From positions 121,885 to 185,884 of the forward strand of contig CAVQRB010000005.1 of assembly GCA_963715055.1 (NCBI GenBank): DNA of 64,000 bases, in the 5' to 3' direction. Below, one piece after another: positions 27,553 through 37,354 of the stretch (position 1 is its first letter; every line of letters starts with the position of its first letter). A program made the translations under genes and the position numbers. The DNA comes from CAVQRB01 sp963715055. GTDB taxonomy: Bacteria > Pseudomonadota > Alphaproteobacteria > Rhodobacterales > Rhodobacteraceae. Below the pieces are notes generated by a model. That model did no database searches. It saw nothing but the letters and a program-made list of their open reading frames with translations, and was not told the DNA's origin.

Positions 27553-28362
27553 ATGCAGATATTATTTCGATGGATCAAGAGGCTCGGCACAGGCGGTCCT
27601 GACACGCGGGACGACCCTGAACCCCCTGCGGTGAACGGATCGGCCCCGCAACCCGCCGCTTGCGGAACAGACCGGAAATCGACTTCCGCACGCCTGTCGC
27701 AAACGGAACTTGCACCTTCCTGCGAGAAGGCAACGCGCGAAGCCCGCGTTGAGACCCCATCCGAAGCCACCTCCCCTTCTCCGGCTACCACACGCGAAGC
27801 CTTCGATCTGGCCATGTCGGAGTTTACCGATGCCGGGCGCGATCTCGTGGCGCAACTGGTCCGTTTGCAAAGCCTGCATGTGCTCACGGACAGCCATCGC
27901 CCGAACGCTCACCTGCCCGGATTTGCCGAAGACGGTGGCGACAGGCTCTTTGATGCGAAAGGTCTTGCGCGCAGCGAAGATGCCATTCGCCTGATGCGGC
28001 AGATCACATTTCTGGTGCCAAACCGGGTCTACAGCCGCCCGGGTCCTGAACCGGAAGGCGACGTGGCAGAACAAAGGCACGCAACCGACCTGCAGGCGGC
28101 AGCGCATAATATCGGGCTTCTTACGAACGAAATGCGCCGGACGTTGAACAATCTTTCGGTCGACATCAGCGACATGGCCGTCAGCGTCTTTCAGGGCAAG
28201 CCTTCGCCGTCCGAAAGGTCGCGGCTGCTTGGGATTGCCAGCGATGTGCGCCTCGACATCGCGGGCGGGCTGCTTGCGGGCGGTATGGACCAGAATCTGG
28301 TCGCGGCACTGACCCATCTCGATGCCGACGTCATCGCGGCGATCGCAGCCGATCTGCCATAG
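27553..28362 (+). CDS. Hypothetical protein with disordered N-terminus
   Basis: The ATG at 27553 gives 269 aa; earlier in-frame starts read through a region without coding features. The first 100 residues are Pro/Ser/Thr-rich and probably disordered. The rest is helical, including EFTDAGRDLVAQLVRLQSLH, a motif with HLPGFAEDGGDRLFDAKGLA, and LAGGMDQNLVAALTHLDAD. I do not recognise a family. It is divergent from the flavin monooxygenase and followed by a hairpin terminator at 28509. Confidence 0.55.
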   Translation: MQILFRWIKRLGTGGPDTRDDPEPPAVNGSAPQPAACGTDRKSTSARLSQTELAPSCEKATREARVETPSEATSPSPATTREAFDLAMSEFTDAGRDLVAQLVRLQSLHVLTDSHRPNAHLPGFAEDGGDRLFDAKGLARSEDAIRLMRQITFLVPNRVYSRPGPEPEGDVAEQRHATDLQAAAHNIGLLTNEMRRTLNNLSVDISDMAVSVFQGKPSPSERSRLLGIASDVRLDIAGGLLAGGMDQNLVAALTHLDADVIAAIAADLP

Positions 28363-28508
28363 CGCCAGCAGGCGGCGCCGGTCCCTTGCCTGCTCAGACA
28401 CCCGCGGCATCGCGCGGGCTTCTTCTGCGCGGCGAGCCCGCCGCAAAGCTCGGCCCACCCCAAAGCACCAAGGATCACAGGGGGCCCGCGAACAGGTCCA
28501 CGCACATG

Positions 28509-28534
28509 AAAAAAACCGCGCCTTTTCGGCGCGG
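28509..28534 (-). terminator. Bidirectional-looking hairpin terminator
   Basis: A 7-bp GC stem (CCGCGCC / GGCGCGG) with a TTTTC loop has a run of seven A residues on its left side. Read on the minus strand this is a stem followed by a T-run, a standard Rho-independent terminator for the VPLPA gene at 28593. On the plus strand the trailing CTTTCGTCTTTT is a weaker tract, so it may also stop the gene ending at 28362. Confidence 0.75.
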
Positions 28535-28592
28535 CTTTCGTCTTTTCGTTTCATGAACCCGACCGAACAAGCCGGATCGGATCGCCGCCGGA

Positions 28593-29291
28593 TCAGGCCG
28601 CCTTGCGCTTCTTTCGACGCGCCATAAAGCCCAGTCCACCAAGTCCTGCAAGCAGCAGCGGCATTGCGGCGGGCACCGGAACCGGCGTTGCGGAGGTCAC
28701 GACGCGGATCCAGTCGCCCGGTTCGGTGACACGCATTGAAACGCGGATGGTGTTTAGGCCCGTGATCTCATAGCCGTCTTGGTTGCCCAGACCCGTTCCG
28801 TTGTTGCTTTCGATCCCGCGGGCTGTAAAGGGCGCGGCAGGGCCAGACCCCGGGAAAAGGAGCGTATAATTGCTGCCGGGTGCGCCCAATTCAAACGTGC
28901 TCGCAGCCTCACGGGTGCCCCCGCTGTCCGACATCACGCCGAGGATCGCGCCGGAGAAGGTGAATACCACACCGCCGTGAGTCCCGAGGGTGCCGCCGGC
29001 GGTGTTGAGGAAGATCATGTGGCTGTCAACGAAGCTGCCCGCAGCAATCGAGCCGCCGCCATCGATGGCATGTGCGATAGTCGTTGTCACGCCCTGTGCC
29101 TCGTTGAACGCCTGCATGCCCGTGTTCGTTACGGCATCGTCGAGAACATTGGCAGGTGCCGCAATCAAGGCTGCCGCGGTGCCGAGGTTCGAGTTGCCTT
29201 GTGTCTCCACCACACTGATGACCGCCGCCGAGGACATGGTCGCTCCCGACAGCGCGAACGCCGCGGCGCCAAGTAGTCTGGAAAACTGCAT
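28593..29291 (-). CDS. VPLPA-CTERM exported protein
   Basis: The 232-aa protein starts at 29291 (AAGGAA ribosome site) with a signal peptide (MQFSRLLGAAAFALSGATMS). The mature part is Gly/Ala/Thr-rich and beta-like. The C-terminus has the sorting-signal layout of VPLPA-CTERM proteins: ATPVPVPAAMPLLLAG, a hydrophobic helix LLLAGLGGLGFMA and a basic tail RRKKRKAA. Such signals are usually processed by an exosortase-type enzyme (family knowledge); none is encoded here. The target is probably the cell surface or extracellular matrix. The gene is preceded by an AT-rich region and ends at a strong terminator. Confidence 0.82.
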   Translation of the reverse strand: MQFSRLLGAAAFALSGATMSSAAVISVVETQGNSNLGTAAALIAAPANVLDDAVTNTGMQAFNEAQGVTTTIAHAIDGGGSIAAGSFVDSHMIFLNTAGGTLGTHGGVVFTFSGAILGVMSDSGGTREAASTFELGAPGSNYTLLFPGSGPAAPFTARGIESNNGTGLGNQDGYEITGLNTIRVSMRVTEPGDWIRVVTSATPVPVPAAMPLLLAGLGGLGFMARRKKRKAA

Positions 29292-29593
29292 TATAATTCC
29301 TTTCGATACAAAAAAGTTTGCCATCCAAACGTAGCGAAATTTCACCTTCCCCCCAAGTGTAAAAAGTCAAATTTTTTCTATTTTTGGCCTTGGTTTTGTC
29401 ACTTTTCCGGAGATTCAAGAATTTCTTCAACTCATGGCTGAAATATGGCAGGGGCTGTCCCCTGAGGTACAGATCAAGGCGCATTCCTCCATTCGAAACG
29501 ATCGTCGATTCGGTTCAATAATCCTCGCGGATTGCCCTTTCGCGCGTGAGTCATTAGGTGGTAACGGAACGCGTTTTTATTGGAGAGACCCCC

Positions 29594-31251
<1,658 letters not shown>

Positions 31252-31255
31252 GACG

Positions 31256-32268
31256 GGTTTCTTGGGATATCCCGCTTGGGTCGACGCGAACGACGAAAGC
31301 GGGTGCGAAGCACCTGCGTGCGGCACTAAAGATGGGAAGAGATGCAAGAAGCGCGCTGTCGCTTCTTATTCTCTCCGAAAGACGAGGTCCACTCTTCGAG
31401 ATTTCCGAAAATGGACACGTCATTAAAGTCGGCCCAGAACTCAAAGCAATGCCAGTTGAAAAGCGAGAGATTTTCACTCGCGTAGGGATCGCCAAAGCAT
31501 CAACTTTCGCAGGATTTGCGGTGAACACGACACCGAAGTCTTTAAGGAAATAGAAACACAGTCGGTCACATTGGACGCTCGTACGGCTTTAATCGTTGCT
31601 ATCAGGGCGATGTCTTTCGAATGGTATCGCAAGTGCGTGATGGTAGAGATACAGCTTGCCCTTCTAAAGCATTTGGGCGCCACTCCAGACAAACACAAAT
31701 TGGACTTCGCCAAAAGTGTTCTGAAGGGGGCAAGCATGGCGGTCGACGAAAACATCAACAAGCTTAGAACCTACTTTTCCGCCCTACATCGGAATCAATT
31801 TGATACTCTTTGGTACACTGCAGCAAAATTTCAGAAGAAAATCCCTTTTGCTTGCACTGGTAGCTTTGAGCCAGAATGGGACCAAAATGGAAACTACCTT
31901 TTCAAATCAGATCCAATGAAAACTAAATGGAATTCAGTTAGTATGCTTGTCGGCAACGTTGGCGGAGAGGGCTATGCTATTTTTTCTGGTTACCAACGGT
32001 ATCAAAAGCATCGGGCGGATAAATTCTTTGCTCAATCAACACGAACTCAAAAACATTTTCGTCTGATATTTTGACGTTGTGTTTGGCTTTTAGTGAGAAC
32101 GTTTTCTTGCGGGAATCGTGGCACAACAACTTACGAGCAGAAGATCGTTCCGTGATTAAGTCGCTTTCAATAAGCGGAGTATTGGAAGGCATCCGAAACC
32201 CTGAAAATCTCAAGTTGCGGATCGAGATGGACGAAAATCCTGCAGTCAAAGTACAGACTAGCTGGTAG
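31256..32268 (+). pseudogene. Unrecognised accessory gene, open after three 1-bp corrections
   Basis: No single frame spans this AT-richer stretch between ettA and cutA, but three joined frames give a continuous protein of about 320 aa. Parts are GCEAPACGTKDGKRCKKRAV (31301-31360), GPLFEISENGHVIKVG then KASTFAGF, CGEHDTEVFKEIETQ (from 31518), and CTGSFEPEWDQNGN, ending with AFSENVFLRESWHNNL. Breaks lie near 31380 (+1), 31516 (T-run, -1) and 32028 (-1). The Cys-x3-Cys and Cys-x2-His pairs could form a zinc site like that of HNH-type domains. I recall similar uncharacterised bacterial proteins but no function. The true start is not fixed. Confidence 0.5.
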
Positions 32269-32301
32269 ATAGCCCCCGACCGCGGGTCGAAGGCCGTCTT
32301 G

Positions 32302-32384
32302 CAATCGCTCCGGTGGAGCGATTGAGGCCGCAGAGGGCTGAAAGCCCCGGGGGAGACGCAGTCGCCCCCGCCCAGGGGGCGTCT
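32302..32384. repeat. Nested palindrome cluster before cutA
   Basis: A perfect 10-bp inverted repeat (CAATCGCTCC ggt GGAGCGATTG, 32302-32324) is followed by a second nested structure. In it AGACGC (32354-32359) pairs with GCGTCT (32379-32384), and CGCCCCC pairs with GGGGGCG. The cluster lies between the accessory gene end and cutA. It resembles REP-type elements or the border of a mobile segment. It has no T-run, so termination is not the simplest reading. Confidence 0.55.
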
Positions 32385-32473
32385 GGCGGCGCAACGCACG
32401 TGGCGGTGCAATCGTTCGGGTCGGGGCGCCCAAACGCGGGGCGTTTCTGCGGTGCGCCGTTTCAACGTTTGAA

Positions 32474-32821
32474 TTGACGGCCCACCCGGATACCCTCCCC
32501 CCATGCAGCATCATCGACATCCTCGTGAACTGCCCCACCCTCGAGACCGCCGAGGCCATCAGCGCCGCGCTGATCGAACAGCGCCTCGTCGCCTGCTCCA
32601 ACCTCTACGCCCCGATCCAGTCCACCTACCGCTGGCAAGGCAAGCTGGAGCACGCGCAGGAACACCCGCTCCTGCTGAAAACCCGCCCCGAGCTTGGCGA
32701 CGCGGTCGAGGCCGCCGTCCGCCGCCTGCACCCCTATGAGGTCCCCTCGATCCTGCGCATCGAGGTCACGGCCAATGCCGACTACATCGCCTGGGTGCAC
32801 GCGGAGACCCGCGACCCCTAG
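32474..32821 (+). CDS. cutA: CutA divalent-cation tolerance protein, start disturbed
   Basis: CutA is a small trimeric protein of the cytoplasm linked to divalent-metal tolerance. The core is intact: SIIDILVNCPTLETAEAISA, LVACSNLYAPIQSTYRWQGK, LLLKTRPEL and RLHPYEVPSILRIEV, the last being the conserved HPYEVPxI motif. The annotated frame begins at a TTG (32474) with no ribosome site. At 32503 an ATG lies one base out of frame: deleting the C at 32506 would give a normal start MSIIDILVNCP. I therefore suspect a one-base insertion. The stop TAG overlaps the stop of the convergent gene in a CTAG. Confidence 0.85.
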   Translation: MTAHPDTLPPCSIIDILVNCPTLETAEAISAALIEQRLVACSNLYAPIQSTYRWQGKLEHAQEHPLLLKTRPELGDAVEAAVRRLHPYEVPSILRIEVTANADYIAWVHAETRDP

Positions 32822-33001
32822 AACTCGATCCCCGCCGAACTGTAGCGCGACTCCGCCGCTAATCTTGCGGATGCGTTCATGCACGTCGTGGTCCATGTCC
32901 GACATCGCCCGCGTGGGCCTGCGTCTCGTCCTGCGCCTTCGGAGCACAAGCACAACGGCCAGCAGCGCGGCCAAAGCTCCAACACCTTGCATTCCGGTCA
33001 T
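32818..33001 (-). pseudogene. Small membrane-anchored protein, one frameshift
   Basis: From the ATG at 33001 the protein reads MTGMQGVGALAALLAVVLVL, a membrane helix, then a basic stop-transfer RRRRTRRRP and a helical DMDHDVHERIRK. The original frame then runs antisense into cutA. A shift of one base near 32862 (aagatta to aagtta) joins it to LAAESRYSSAGIEF and a stop at 32818, giving a 60-aa product. The end looks like a natural C-terminus because the stop shares CTAG with the cutA stop. Function is unknown. The reconstruction is mine and depends on one base. Confidence 0.5.
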
Positions 33002-33016
33002 TTGCCTCTCTCCCGC

Positions 33017-33727
33017 TCAGAACTGGAAGGTCTGTACGATCCGCGCGGGCCGGACGTTCTCGCCGTCGATGCGCACGCTTTCCTGTCCGGTGTCCACCGG
33101 GCCGATCTGCAGCCGCGCGAGGATCTGCTTGCGGTGCTCCTCCGTCACGCGGTTCTTGGCGCATTCCCCGGTCTCGTTCCAGAGGCTCTGCGAGATGCCG
33201 GTGGACACGGCCCAGGTGATCGCCGCAGGCTGCACGTCGCTGCCGGAAATGAGCTCATCGGCCTCCAGCGTCTTGAGCATCTCCGCCATGATCTCGAAGG
33301 TCTCGCGGAAGGTGACATTGGCCATCTGCTTCTCGGTCTCCGTCGCCTGCCCGTCGTTCATGCATTTGCGCGCGACAAACAGCCAGTCATGCACCATATA
33401 GGCCGGTGCATAGCCCCAGGGGTTCAGCCCCTTTACCGGCTGCACGAGGCGCGGGATGCTGCCCCCGTCGGTGTACATCCACTCCGGCGTGACCTCGACC
33501 ACGCTCATTGCGGTGGCCTGCGGGCTGCGGGTGAATTTCAGCGAATTGGACTGGCCGGGGAAGTTCGGCACATAGACGAAACGCCCGTCGCCGAAACTGC
33601 CGCTGTCGCCGCCCACCCACATCACGAGAACCGTGCCATCGAAAGTGCCGGGCTTCGCCTCCTCGTAGACGGCGGTGCCGCAGGCGGAGAGCATCAAGAA
33701 AAAGGACATCAAAACGAATCTGAACAT
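33017..33727 (-). CDS. DUF1353 lipoprotein
   Basis: The ATG at 33727 (GGGGA upstream) gives a 236-aa lipoprotein: MFRFVLMSFFLMLSACGT has the lipobox LSAC with Cys at residue 16. The DUF1353 signature is visible as MYTDGGSIPRLVQPVKG and YAPAYMVHDWLFVARKCM, which is also found in phage tail-associated proteins. The longer in-frame start at 33739 lacks a good ribosome site. Function is unknown; the context (lipocalin next door, divergent) suggests an outer-membrane lipoprotein. Confidence 0.82.
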   Translation of the reverse strand: MFRFVLMSFFLMLSACGTAVYEEAKPGTFDGTVLVMWVGGDSGSFGDGRFVYVPNFPGQSNSLKFTRSPQATAMSVVEVTPEWMYTDGGSIPRLVQPVKGLNPWGYAPAYMVHDWLFVARKCMNDGQATETEKQMANVTFRETFEIMAEMLKTLEADELISGSDVQPAAITWAVSTGISQSLWNETGECAKNRVTEEHRKQILARLQIGPVDTGQESVRIDGENVRPARIVQTFQF

Positions 33728-33893
33728 ATGCGTCCCCATGGAAATGCTGGGATGGGTACGTTGAGGGTACAACCAAAGCACGAAGAAATCAAAGCACAGA
33801 AGCACGGACGTTTCCTGCGCTCCGGGATCCAATCAGCTTGCTGGTCAGTTGAGGATGGATCAAACCTGTTCCAACGCGTCGAAAGGACATTCC

Positions 33894-34427
33894 ATGCTGC
33901 GTCTTCTGCCTCTCTTGCTACTCCCAATCCTCGCAGCCTGCACCGGCGGGCAGTACCGTGACGAAAGCGCGCCGATCGTCGCCCAGGCCAATTTCGACGC
34001 GACGCGCTACCTCGGGACATGGTTCGAGATCGCCCGCTACCCCGTGCCGTTTCAGGAAGGCTGCACCGCTGTCACGGCGACCTATGGCCCGGTGGACGCC
34101 GACACGATCAGCGTGCTCAACACCTGCCACGAAGATACGCCGGACGGGCCGGAGCGTTCCATTTCAGGGACAGCCGATATCGTGGGACCGGGGCAATTGA
34201 AGGTCAAGTTCGCCAGCGTGCCCTTCATCGCCGCGCCCTATTGGGTGCTCTGGATCGATCCGGCCTATCGGACCGCGGTGGTGGGCGTGCCCTCCGGGCG
34301 CGCCGGATGGATCCTCGCCCGGACACCCGTCATCGATCCCGCCACCAGGTCCAGGGCGGAAGCAGCCTTGCTGGCCAATGGTTATGACCCGGCCTTGCTG
34401 GTCAATACGCCGCAAGAAAGGGAGTAG
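33894..34427 (+). CDS. Lipocalin family lipoprotein (Blc-like)
   Basis: The ATG at 33894 starts a 177-aa lipoprotein: MLRLLPLLLLPILAACTGG has lipobox LAAC. The lipocalin GxW motif is in RYLGTWFEIARYP, followed by CTAVTATYG and the strands GPGQLKVKFASVPFI, PYWVLWIDPAYRTAVVG and SGRAGWILARTP. Bacterial lipocalins such as Blc sit in the outer membrane and bind lipids. The C-terminal PATRSRAEAALLANGYDPALL is the usual tail. It is divergent from the DUF1353 lipoprotein with 166 bp between starts. Confidence 0.9.
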   Translation: MLRLLPLLLLPILAACTGGQYRDESAPIVAQANFDATRYLGTWFEIARYPVPFQEGCTAVTATYGPVDADTISVLNTCHEDTPDGPERSISGTADIVGPGQLKVKFASVPFIAAPYWVLWIDPAYRTAVVGVPSGRAGWILARTPVIDPATRSRAEAALLANGYDPALLVNTPQERE

Positions 34428-34511
34428 TCGGGCGGCATCGTCTTGACCCATGTCAAGGTAGGGCACGGGTGGCGGCTGTAGGGTTCGGGGGTAAGGATCG
34501 AGGAGACCAAA

Positions 34512-34751
34512 ATGAGCCATACCCCCCACGAACTTGTTGCCGATTTTCCCGACAAGGCAGCGCAGATTCAAAAGTTGCGCGAAAACGACGCCCACTTCCG
34601 CAAACTTGCCGACGCCTATCACGAGGCCAACAGAGCCGTGCACCGGGCGGAAACCAATGTCGAGCCGACCGACCAGTTGCATGAAGCGGAGTTGCGCAAG
34701 CAGCGGATGCGTCTCAAGGACGAGATTGCGGCAATTCTGAACAAGGCATGA
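34512..34751 (+). CDS. DUF465 / YdcH-family small protein
   Basis: This 79-aa helical protein carries the family pattern: HTPHELVADFPDKAAQIQKL, FRKLADAYHEANRAVHRAE and LRKQRMRLKDEIAAILNKA. GGAGA lies upstream of the ATG. The family is short, coiled-coil-forming and widespread in proteobacteria, with no established function. A GC hairpin follows at 34757. Confidence 0.88.
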   Translation: MSHTPHELVADFPDKAAQIQKLRENDAHFRKLADAYHEANRAVHRAETNVEPTDQLHEAELRKQRMRLKDEIAAILNKA

Positions 34752-34756
34752 AAAAT

Positions 34757-34777
34757 CGGGCCGGCAGGGCCGGCCCG
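34757..34777 (+). terminator. GC-rich hairpin after the DUF465 gene
   Basis: A perfect 9-bp stem CGGGCCGGC agg GCCGGCCCG lies 6 bp after the stop at 34751. It has no T-run on the plus strand (only AAAAAT precedes it, which would be a T-run on the minus strand). The position fits a transcription stop or 3'-end stabiliser for the DUF465 gene. Confidence 0.45.
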
Positions 34778-35202
34778 TCAAGCCGCAGACGCCACCGAGG
34801 AAGAGAGAAAAGGTGGGCCTTGCTCTAGTTGATGTCTTGGCATGTGGTCTAGAACACACCCGATCTGCGATGGGAGTAACACCGCTGCTGACAGGATCAT
34901 TAGATACCGCTATGCACCGGGCGTCTGTGATGTTGTTCACACAAGATCCTCCCGCGGCGCTTAAAACGACTACGGCAGCTTTGCGTGCGCAGGTTTCGGT
35001 TGCAATCCGTCCTGAGCAATGTGTGCCTCAATCTACAGCTTGGCCTGGCCGGTCTCCGATTGGGTGCGGTCGTCATTTCGCACCAATTTTACTCAAGAAT
35101 GACGATCTTAGTGTCGGGATGGCGCCTTCCGACTGCGATTTCCCCACATCGATTCATCGCTTGTAAACCCTTTCCCGATACCAAGTCGGTACGGAGGTGT
35201 TT
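34778..35202. other. Non-coding interval
   Basis: About 425 bp without a supported gene. Open frames here are short and lack ribosome sites. The end contains ACGGAGGTG, the ribosome site of the gene at 35203. GC content is lower than in neighbouring genes and I see no RNA gene. Confidence 0.4.
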
Positions 35203-35451
35203 ATGGCAATCTGTTCGATGATCCTGGGTGGCCTGGTAGGTTTCTTTGCGTTCCTCTGCGCCTATTTGCTCTTGGACGTATCCTTCCTCACGGCGCTTGG
35301 TCTCTATGCGTCGGTTGGCGGCACCTTCAGCATTTCTCTCCTAACGCTCTTGCTGGCCCGTGGTGAAATCGGCGAACGCGTTCAACGGTCTCGCGTTCCA
35401 TCACGCAAGCGCGGACGGCCGGAGACGATGACAGTGCAAACTCAGAACTAG
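35203..35451 (+). CDS. Small two-helix membrane protein
   Basis: The 82-aa protein starts at the ATG at 35203 behind GGAGG. It has two membrane helices (MILGGLVGFFAFLCAYLLLD and LTALGLYASVGGTFSISLL) and a basic, Arg/Lys-rich cytoplasmic tail (ERVQRSRVPSRKRGRPE). No family is recognised. Its isolated position in a low-density region suggests an orphan gene. Confidence 0.6.
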   Translation: MAICSMILGGLVGFFAFLCAYLLLDVSFLTALGLYASVGGTFSISLLTLLLARGEIGERVQRSRVPSRKRGRPETMTVQTQN

Positions 35452-35943
35452 GCCTTCAAGCCAACGGGTCATGCGAAACGAAAGCGTCGCATGACACCTC
35501 TCGGTGTCTTGACTCAGCGTCCAAACCAGCCGGGCGATCAGCGGGAAGTCGTTGTCCTGTTCCGTTCCAAGACGCTTGGCCGTCTCACCTCTTCGGCGCC
35601 CCCCAGTCCGATGGTGTCAGGTATATGTCACTTCCAAAGCAAGCGGTTACTCTTGCAGCATCAAGAAGGCCTTCCAGCCCATCATTCGGTAATATCTGGA
35701 CAACAGCCACTGCGTTGCGTTTCTCGATCCCTGCCGTAGATTTCGGCCCGATTGGATACGTCGACGTGGCGGAAAGCCGCAAAGCCTGACGCGCCAAGTC
35801 ACTGAAATATGAGGATAAATTCCCGAAATAGCGGCACATCTGACATCATCGCAAATCGCAAAGTGACAGAAAGTAAAAAACCACCCGGCGGTACAGGTGG
35901 TTTTCAGGTGCAACTGATGAAGTGGCCTATCCTGTCACCCAGA
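35452..35943. other. Non-coding interval
   Basis: About 490 bp holding no gene I can support. Minus-strand frames near 35585-35913 are open but without ribosome sites or motifs. The left side holds the string CCATCATTCGGTAATATC, loosely like strings in other gaps of the window. The right side contains the terminator of the gene at 35944. Confidence 0.4.
35875..35904 (-). terminator. Terminator of the gene at 35944
   Basis: Read on the minus strand, AAAACCACC pairs with GGTGGTTTT around a 10-base loop and is followed by a T-run. It lies 40 bp past the stop of the small gene at 35944 and is a standard Rho-independent terminator. Confidence 0.75.
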
Positions 35944-36207
35944 TCAGAGCAGCACATGCCAGACGAGCAAGCTCGGCGCGAGGAATGCAAAAGCGATGAG
36001 AAAGAGCTTCGCAGCGTGAGTAACCTTGCCGAACTTGCCGTTGCCAAGCGCCCCTTCGCCATAGCCCAGCGCGGATGACAGAACAGCATAGCCACGTGCC
36101 TCGCGCCGGATGTTCTCCAACTGGATCGACCGCATGGCCGCTTCGTAAACAGCAGCCTGCCGTTCCTTTTCGCTCAGCTGGGTCTCAAGATTTTCCATAT
36201 TGCTCAT
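35944..36207 (-). CDS. Small membrane-anchored protein
   Basis: This 87-aa protein starts at ATG 36207, about 11 bp from GAGGGAG. An N-terminal acidic helix (MSNMENLETQLSEKERQAAV) precedes a Gly-rich segment and one C-terminal membrane helix (LFLIAFAFLAPSLLVWHVLL). It is of unknown family. A terminator follows it, which supports that it is expressed. Confidence 0.6.
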   Translation of the reverse strand: MSNMENLETQLSEKERQAAVYEAAMRSIQLENIRREARGYAVLSSALGYGEGALGNGKFGKVTHAAKLFLIAFAFLAPSLLVWHVLL

Positions 36208-36277
36208 TTAATTCCAAACTCCCTCGAACTCGAAAGGTACATGGGGTGCGACCGGTCAAAGTCCACCCTGTAACACG

Positions 36278-36306
36278 AAAAAAGGCCGGCTCGGATGCCG
36301 GCCTTT
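36278..36306 (-). terminator. Terminator after the ABC substrate-binding gene
   Basis: The stem GGCCGGC tcggat GCCGGCC has a run of six A on its left. Read on the minus strand it is a stem followed by TTTTTT. It lies 22 bp beyond the stop of the gene at 36329 and ends the importer transcript. Confidence 0.85.
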
Positions 36307-36328
36307 CCCGCCTTTCCGATCCTACGGA

Positions 36329-37318
36329 TCAGTTCAGCGCCTTGTCCGTGATCGCATGGGTCCAGGCACCTTCAGGCGCCTTCGAGATGACCGGATCCGA
36401 TCCGCCCGCCAGCAGCGACGCCACCGTGCGCTCGTAGTCCGCCGGATCGAGCGCTCCGTTGCTGCCTGCGGTCAGCTTGGCGATCTCGCCCATCATGCGC
36501 TTCTGGTGCTCCTCTGTCTGGGCACCGCTGGCATCGTTGTCGAGAACGATTTCAGCCGCCTCATCCGGGTTCGCTTCCGCATATTTCCAGCCCTTCATCG
36601 AGGCCCGCACGAAACGCACCATCTTGTCCTCGAACGCCGGGTCCGCGAGCCTCTCTTCCAGCACATAGAGCCCGTCTTCCAGCGTCGCCACGCCCTGATC
36701 CTCATATTTGAACACGGTCAGATCGTCCGGCGTCAGTCCTGCGTCGATCACCTGCCAATACTCGTTGTAGGTCATGGTCGATACACAGGCCGCCTGCCCT
36801 TGCAGCAACGGATCGACATTGAAACCCTGTTTCAGGACGGTCACGCCTGCGTCCGATCCATCCGTGGGAATACCCAGCTTGCCCATCCAGCTCAGGAAGG
36901 GAAACTCGTTGCCGAAGAACCATACGCCCAGCGTCTTGCCCGGGAGATCTTCGGTGGTTTCCACACCAGCATCCTTGCGGCAGGTCAGCATCATGCCGGA
37001 GGATTTGAACGGCTGCGCGATGTTCACCATCGGCAGCCCCTTCTCCCGCGCCGACAAGGCCGAAGGCATCCAGTCCACGGTCACATCGGCGCCGCCACCC
37101 GCCAGCACTTGCGTCGGCGCGATGTCCGGGCCGCCCGGCTTGATCGTGACGTTGAGCCCCTCTTCCTCGTAGAACCCCTTGTCGAGCGCCACGTAATAGC
37201 CCGCGAACTGCGCCTGCGTGACCCATTTCAGTTGCAGCGTCACATCGTCCGCCGCTTGCGCTGCGACGCCCCAAAGGCCCAGCGCGGCGCCGGTCATCAC
37301 TGTCGTCAATCTTTTCAT
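36329..37318 (-). CDS. ABC transporter substrate-binding protein, NMT1/ThiY-like
   Basis: The 329-aa periplasmic protein has a signal peptide (MKRLTTVMTGAALGLWGVAA) from the ATG at 37318 (GGAGAG upstream). NMT1/THI5-type features are present: VTLQLKWVTQAQFAGYYVAL, KGFYEEEGLNVTIKPGGPD, LAGGGADVTVDWMPSALSA and GKTLGVWFFGNEFP. This family binds pyrimidine-like ligands such as hydroxymethylpyrimidine. The genes upstream (two permeases and an ATPase) complete the importer, and the adjoining pyrimidine-degradation genes suggest uracil, thymine or related bases, which is an inference. Confidence 0.88.
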   Translation of the reverse strand: MKRLTTVMTGAALGLWGVAAQAADDVTLQLKWVTQAQFAGYYVALDKGFYEEEGLNVTIKPGGPDIAPTQVLAGGGADVTVDWMPSALSAREKGLPMVNIAQPFKSSGMMLTCRKDAGVETTEDLPGKTLGVWFFGNEFPFLSWMGKLGIPTDGSDAGVTVLKQGFNVDPLLQGQAACVSTMTYNEYWQVIDAGLTPDDLTVFKYEDQGVATLEDGLYVLEERLADPAFEDKMVRFVRASMKGWKYAEANPDEAAEIVLDNDASGAQTEEHQKRMMGEIAKLTAGSNGALDPADYERTVASLLAGGSDPVISKAPEGAWTHAITDKALN

Positions 37319-37354
37319 GATACTCTCCATTGTTGGTGGTCTTTTTTTGTTGTC

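Noticed and set aside
31977..32504. 175-aa minus-strand frame
   Set aside because: Antisense to the reconstructed accessory gene, and its N-terminal half reads through a palindrome cluster.
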